Shown: positions 61,001 through 64,000 of the stretch, piece by piece
How the letters are laid out: each line of letters starts with the position of its first letter
Position numbering within the stretch: the stretch's first letter is position 1
NCBI GenBank assembly: GCA_024449915.1
Contig: JAMZAV010000973.1
Coordinates: forward strand, 1-64,000
Length of the DNA: 64,000 nucleotides
Reading direction: 5' to 3'
Origin: Sweltsa coloradensis
Taxonomy: Eukaryota > Arthropoda > Insecta > Plecoptera > Chloroperlidae
Made by a program: the position numbers and the translations under genes
The notes under the pieces: model-generated
The model's input: only the letters and a program-made list of their open reading frames with translations
Database searches by the model: none
What the model was told of the DNA's origin: nothing

Positions 61001-63383
61001 ACTGTTAATTCAAAACATATATAACTGTGTAAACTTGAGTTAGACGGAGGAATTATTTATACATTGTTTTATCCATTGGGAAAAATCCTAAGAGTAAGTG
61101 CAACAACATTACCACCAACAAATATAGCGTTTCTCATCTCAACAGCAATTACAATTGATAATATTGACAATATTTTCATTCCTCAGGAAGAATGAACTGT
61201 ATGTGTATGTATTCAATTTAACCAATGCAATCATCCGGTCCTCAATTTGCTCGATGGACTTTCTTATACATTTCTTTGAGTTGATGTCCACATACCTTTC
61301 CATGTTTGTGAAATATTTATAGTGAATAACAATCACACATCGCCATCTAGGCAGTATATCCCACTGGGGCATAGATCAACAACACGAGTCGCTTCTGTGT
61401 GTGTGTAGGAAAGTCGCAACATTCTTGAGGTTTGGTCTATCCTATTAACAAGGGAGTAGTATTGTCCCTGAAGGCAAACTATCATGGGTTAGAGTAGGTC
61501 TAGGTAGCTCCTGTCGTTCGAATACGATGCGACTAAAGGAAGAACGTCATGCCATGATATTTCTTTTCTCTAGTACATAATAGTTAACCAATACATAATA
61601 TGGAAAAAATCTAATACACGTTCCTATATTGCGCACAACTCATAATACGTGTGTAAATATTGGCAACAACATTTTATGGTACTTTAATATCATTTCAACA
61701 TTCCTTCCTTCGGTAAGGAAATGTCTCATGTCTGCATTGTATGACTGTGTAATATCTACCTTGTAAGAAGAAGATGTATACGTATTTCTTTTGTACCACT
61801 GCGGAAATGAGAAATTTTAAAATGTCGGTAAAATAGAATACCATAGAATACTCGTCTTTATTGCTTAAAAAGTAGTTTATTTGCAGTTATGACTTCACAC
61901 GAATCTTGTAAAACATCTTAATTAACTGATAAAACTTAGCTTGTAGTTGTTCGAATCCAATTCAAGTTAATTCTAAAGAAAATGTCGCAAGAAAACTAGT
62001 TTTACAGAAGTTAGCAAGCTTATAGGTAGCTTAGTCTAGTGAGCACATCTCACGTACAATTTCATAAAGTGAGGGTATGGATATAATAAGGTTTTACTCC
62101 ATAACATTATTATGCATCTTTTCGTTCAATTTTTAATGCTGATACAAACATGCTTAAAGAAGAGAACAAGAAAAACACGCAAGAATCTATTATACTTGAA
62201 ATGAGAGCTTACACAAAGAAAAAGGAGAAAACCATCAAACTATCTCTGCATCAATTGTTTAATAAAACCGTCGGACGGGGTGAAGGAAGAATTACTTTTA
62301 TCTAGATATATATATCTTTAATAATTATAACTCCATGGCAGAAAACACGACAAAATTGTGACTTCAAGGTTTCCAATGTTAAACTTAAAATCTCCTATCG
62401 TGGCTTGAATATTCATTGGTGTGGGAAGCGAGTGTACAGTGACCATATCTTACATAGATGTAGTTTTCAATGGAGTTCATAAACATCTGCCAACGCTGGA
62501 GACCAAAACGACTAAAATCTTACAAATTTAACTCTTGCCATCTTGGCTAGCAGGCGAAATATTCAATTTAGAATAATTGTGTTAATTCAAAATGTTGGCA
62601 TACAATCAAAATAAAGATACATTTCATTCGGACTTCTTTCAAAACTCCCGAGAAATAGCGATATCAATAGTTCATAGAATGTCTCGAGTAACAGCTTCTG
62701 AATTATTGTATGGAAGTAAAAAGACAACTCAGTTTCAACTTGTCGCAGAGAATTGTAAGACTTCTTGGCTGAACAACGACATCGCCATTACGATGATGGC
62801 TGGAAATGAAAGAAGTACGATCTCTAGAAACTATTGTTCCATCATAGGCAACGTAAGAGTAAGCACTGCTCTCATATTCTATTCAATAAAGACATCCGGA
62901 TTTATTGTCTACCAGCTAATTTGAAAAACTGAATGTCAGTGGGAGACACTGGTACACAACGAATAATGGACCCTGCGCTTTATATCTAAGATTTTAAATC
63001 TAGTAATGGATTATTGTCAGTTTCAGAAGAAGTAACTCTAACTCTAAAATGGATTAACCTGGACCTTAGAAGATGAAGTAAATCCACATGACATATGAGC
63101 TTTTAGTTTTTAGCAATGATGGTTGTTTCTTAACTTCGGTGCCAATCAATCCGAACAAATGACTGGAGTATTATTTATCACAAGCTGCACTAAATCTCCA
63201 TCCCGCTTTCGCCGCTCCGCTCGCTCGTTGGAGTAAACGTAGTTGAAAGAGTTACAAATCCGTCATCAAACACATTGTGTTTTATTTTTTGAACCAAGTA
63301 ATTTCATAACTCGAAATTGTATTTTAAACATTAAAAAAATTATACAAATGTGATAAACGTGTATTTTATCTTATTATTAAATA
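58061..63383. other. Long non-coding stretch
   Basis: AT-rich. G-rich tract at 59281-59297. A 110-codon frame at 62592-62924 and one at 60448-60693 (minus) lack any supporting signal. A short CG-rich word (CGCTCCGCTCGCTCGTTGG) at about 63209-63227 resembles Helentron heads. Confidence 0.35.
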
Positions 63384-63423
63384 ATAATAATAATAATAAT
63401 TAATAATAATAATAATTAATAAA

Positions 63424-63472
<49 letters not shown>
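63384..63472. repeat. (AAT)n microsatellite
   Basis: Interrupted ATA/AAT array. Confidence 0.95.
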
Positions 63473-64000
63473 TGAGTTAATGTGTGTTGATCATTGTTTA
63501 CCTCATTTTAAGACCGTAAGGAGATTCAGTATACTTTATACCAACCATGTATAAAACAAGTCTTGGGATGCAGATGGTAAATAAGCAAAAACACTCGAAG
63601 AAAAATAACGGGACAAAGGAACCATTTTATGAATGCATCAGAGTAAAATATTTATGCACACACTCTAAAACATCCTTCTTCTTTTGAGAGATGATAGTGC
63701 AGTCTACGAGTCAAAGTCATCGTAGTGTTTGAACAACGTCTGCCTGAGAATGCAGTGTTGGTTTGTACACAAAAGATAACCACACTTTGTGGTAACAAAC
63801 TTTAGTTGGAAGGAATTGAAGTTCAGAGAAAACCACGCTCCAGAAAATAAGAATAGTTCAACTAAAACACAAGTCGTGCCAAGAGAAAATACTCTTAATA
63901 TATTGATTTTCGAACACCTGACCTATATATTTTATTATATTGCGGAAAAGCTTTGCTCTAAAACTTTTTACTTACTAATGATCAAATTTTGCATTGCTTA

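Noticed and set aside
62592..62924. 110-codon frame
   Set aside because: AT-rich codons, no signal peptide, domain or splice context.

Overview
Eukaryotic (metazoan) genomic DNA, AT-rich and intron- and repeat-dominated. There is no operon structure, no long host open reading frame and no rRNA or CRISPR. The repeat types (Helentron-like elements with internal tandem repeats, a tRNA-derived SINE, a TTAA-flanked palindromic MITE, a CR1/Jockey-like LINE) and two small secreted proteins with a C-x2-G-xn-C-R motif suggest an arthropod. That assignment is an inference.

Left part (0.5-21.5 kb, plus strand): I assemble two tandem, similarly built genes for small secreted proteins by joining short exons with matching splice phases. 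Gene 1 has exons at 670-835 and 4512-4647, plus a likely last exon at 6928-7039 followed by AATAAA. Gene 2 has exons at 9432-9603 and 10164-10356, plus a weaker candidate last exon at 21363-21444. Each begins with a signal peptide, continues with a Thr-rich linker and then a two-cysteine motif. Their introns hold an RT remnant, fold-back repeats, two SINE copies and two Helentron-like elements.

Middle (26.8-38.1 kb): a 2.1 kb Helentron-like element of a second family lies on the minus strand. It is followed by a nearly full-length but frameshifted non-LTR retrotransposon, also on the minus strand (about 31.3-38.1 kb). ORF2 of the LINE has an APE-type endonuclease and a reverse transcriptase with YADD. 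ORF1 is unusually long (about 3.55 kb). It carries a coiled coil, an SGNH/GDSL-esterase-like domain, a TARG1/OARD1-like macrodomain (ADP-ribose hydrolase fold) and a second, diverged SGNH-like domain. This ORF1 is the most striking object in the window.

Right part (38-64 kb): mostly non-coding. It contains a 550 bp palindromic TTAA MITE, the third Helentron family-A copy, a SINE-variant fragment, a GGTGCA-rich minisatellite, a 161 bp MITE, a diverged segmental duplication around a large AT/AG microsatellite, and a CpG-rich patch near 57.3-58.1 kb with two ATGGCG motifs that might be a promoter.

The two secreted-protein genes look like tandem paralogues. The rest is a record of transposition by at least six element types.
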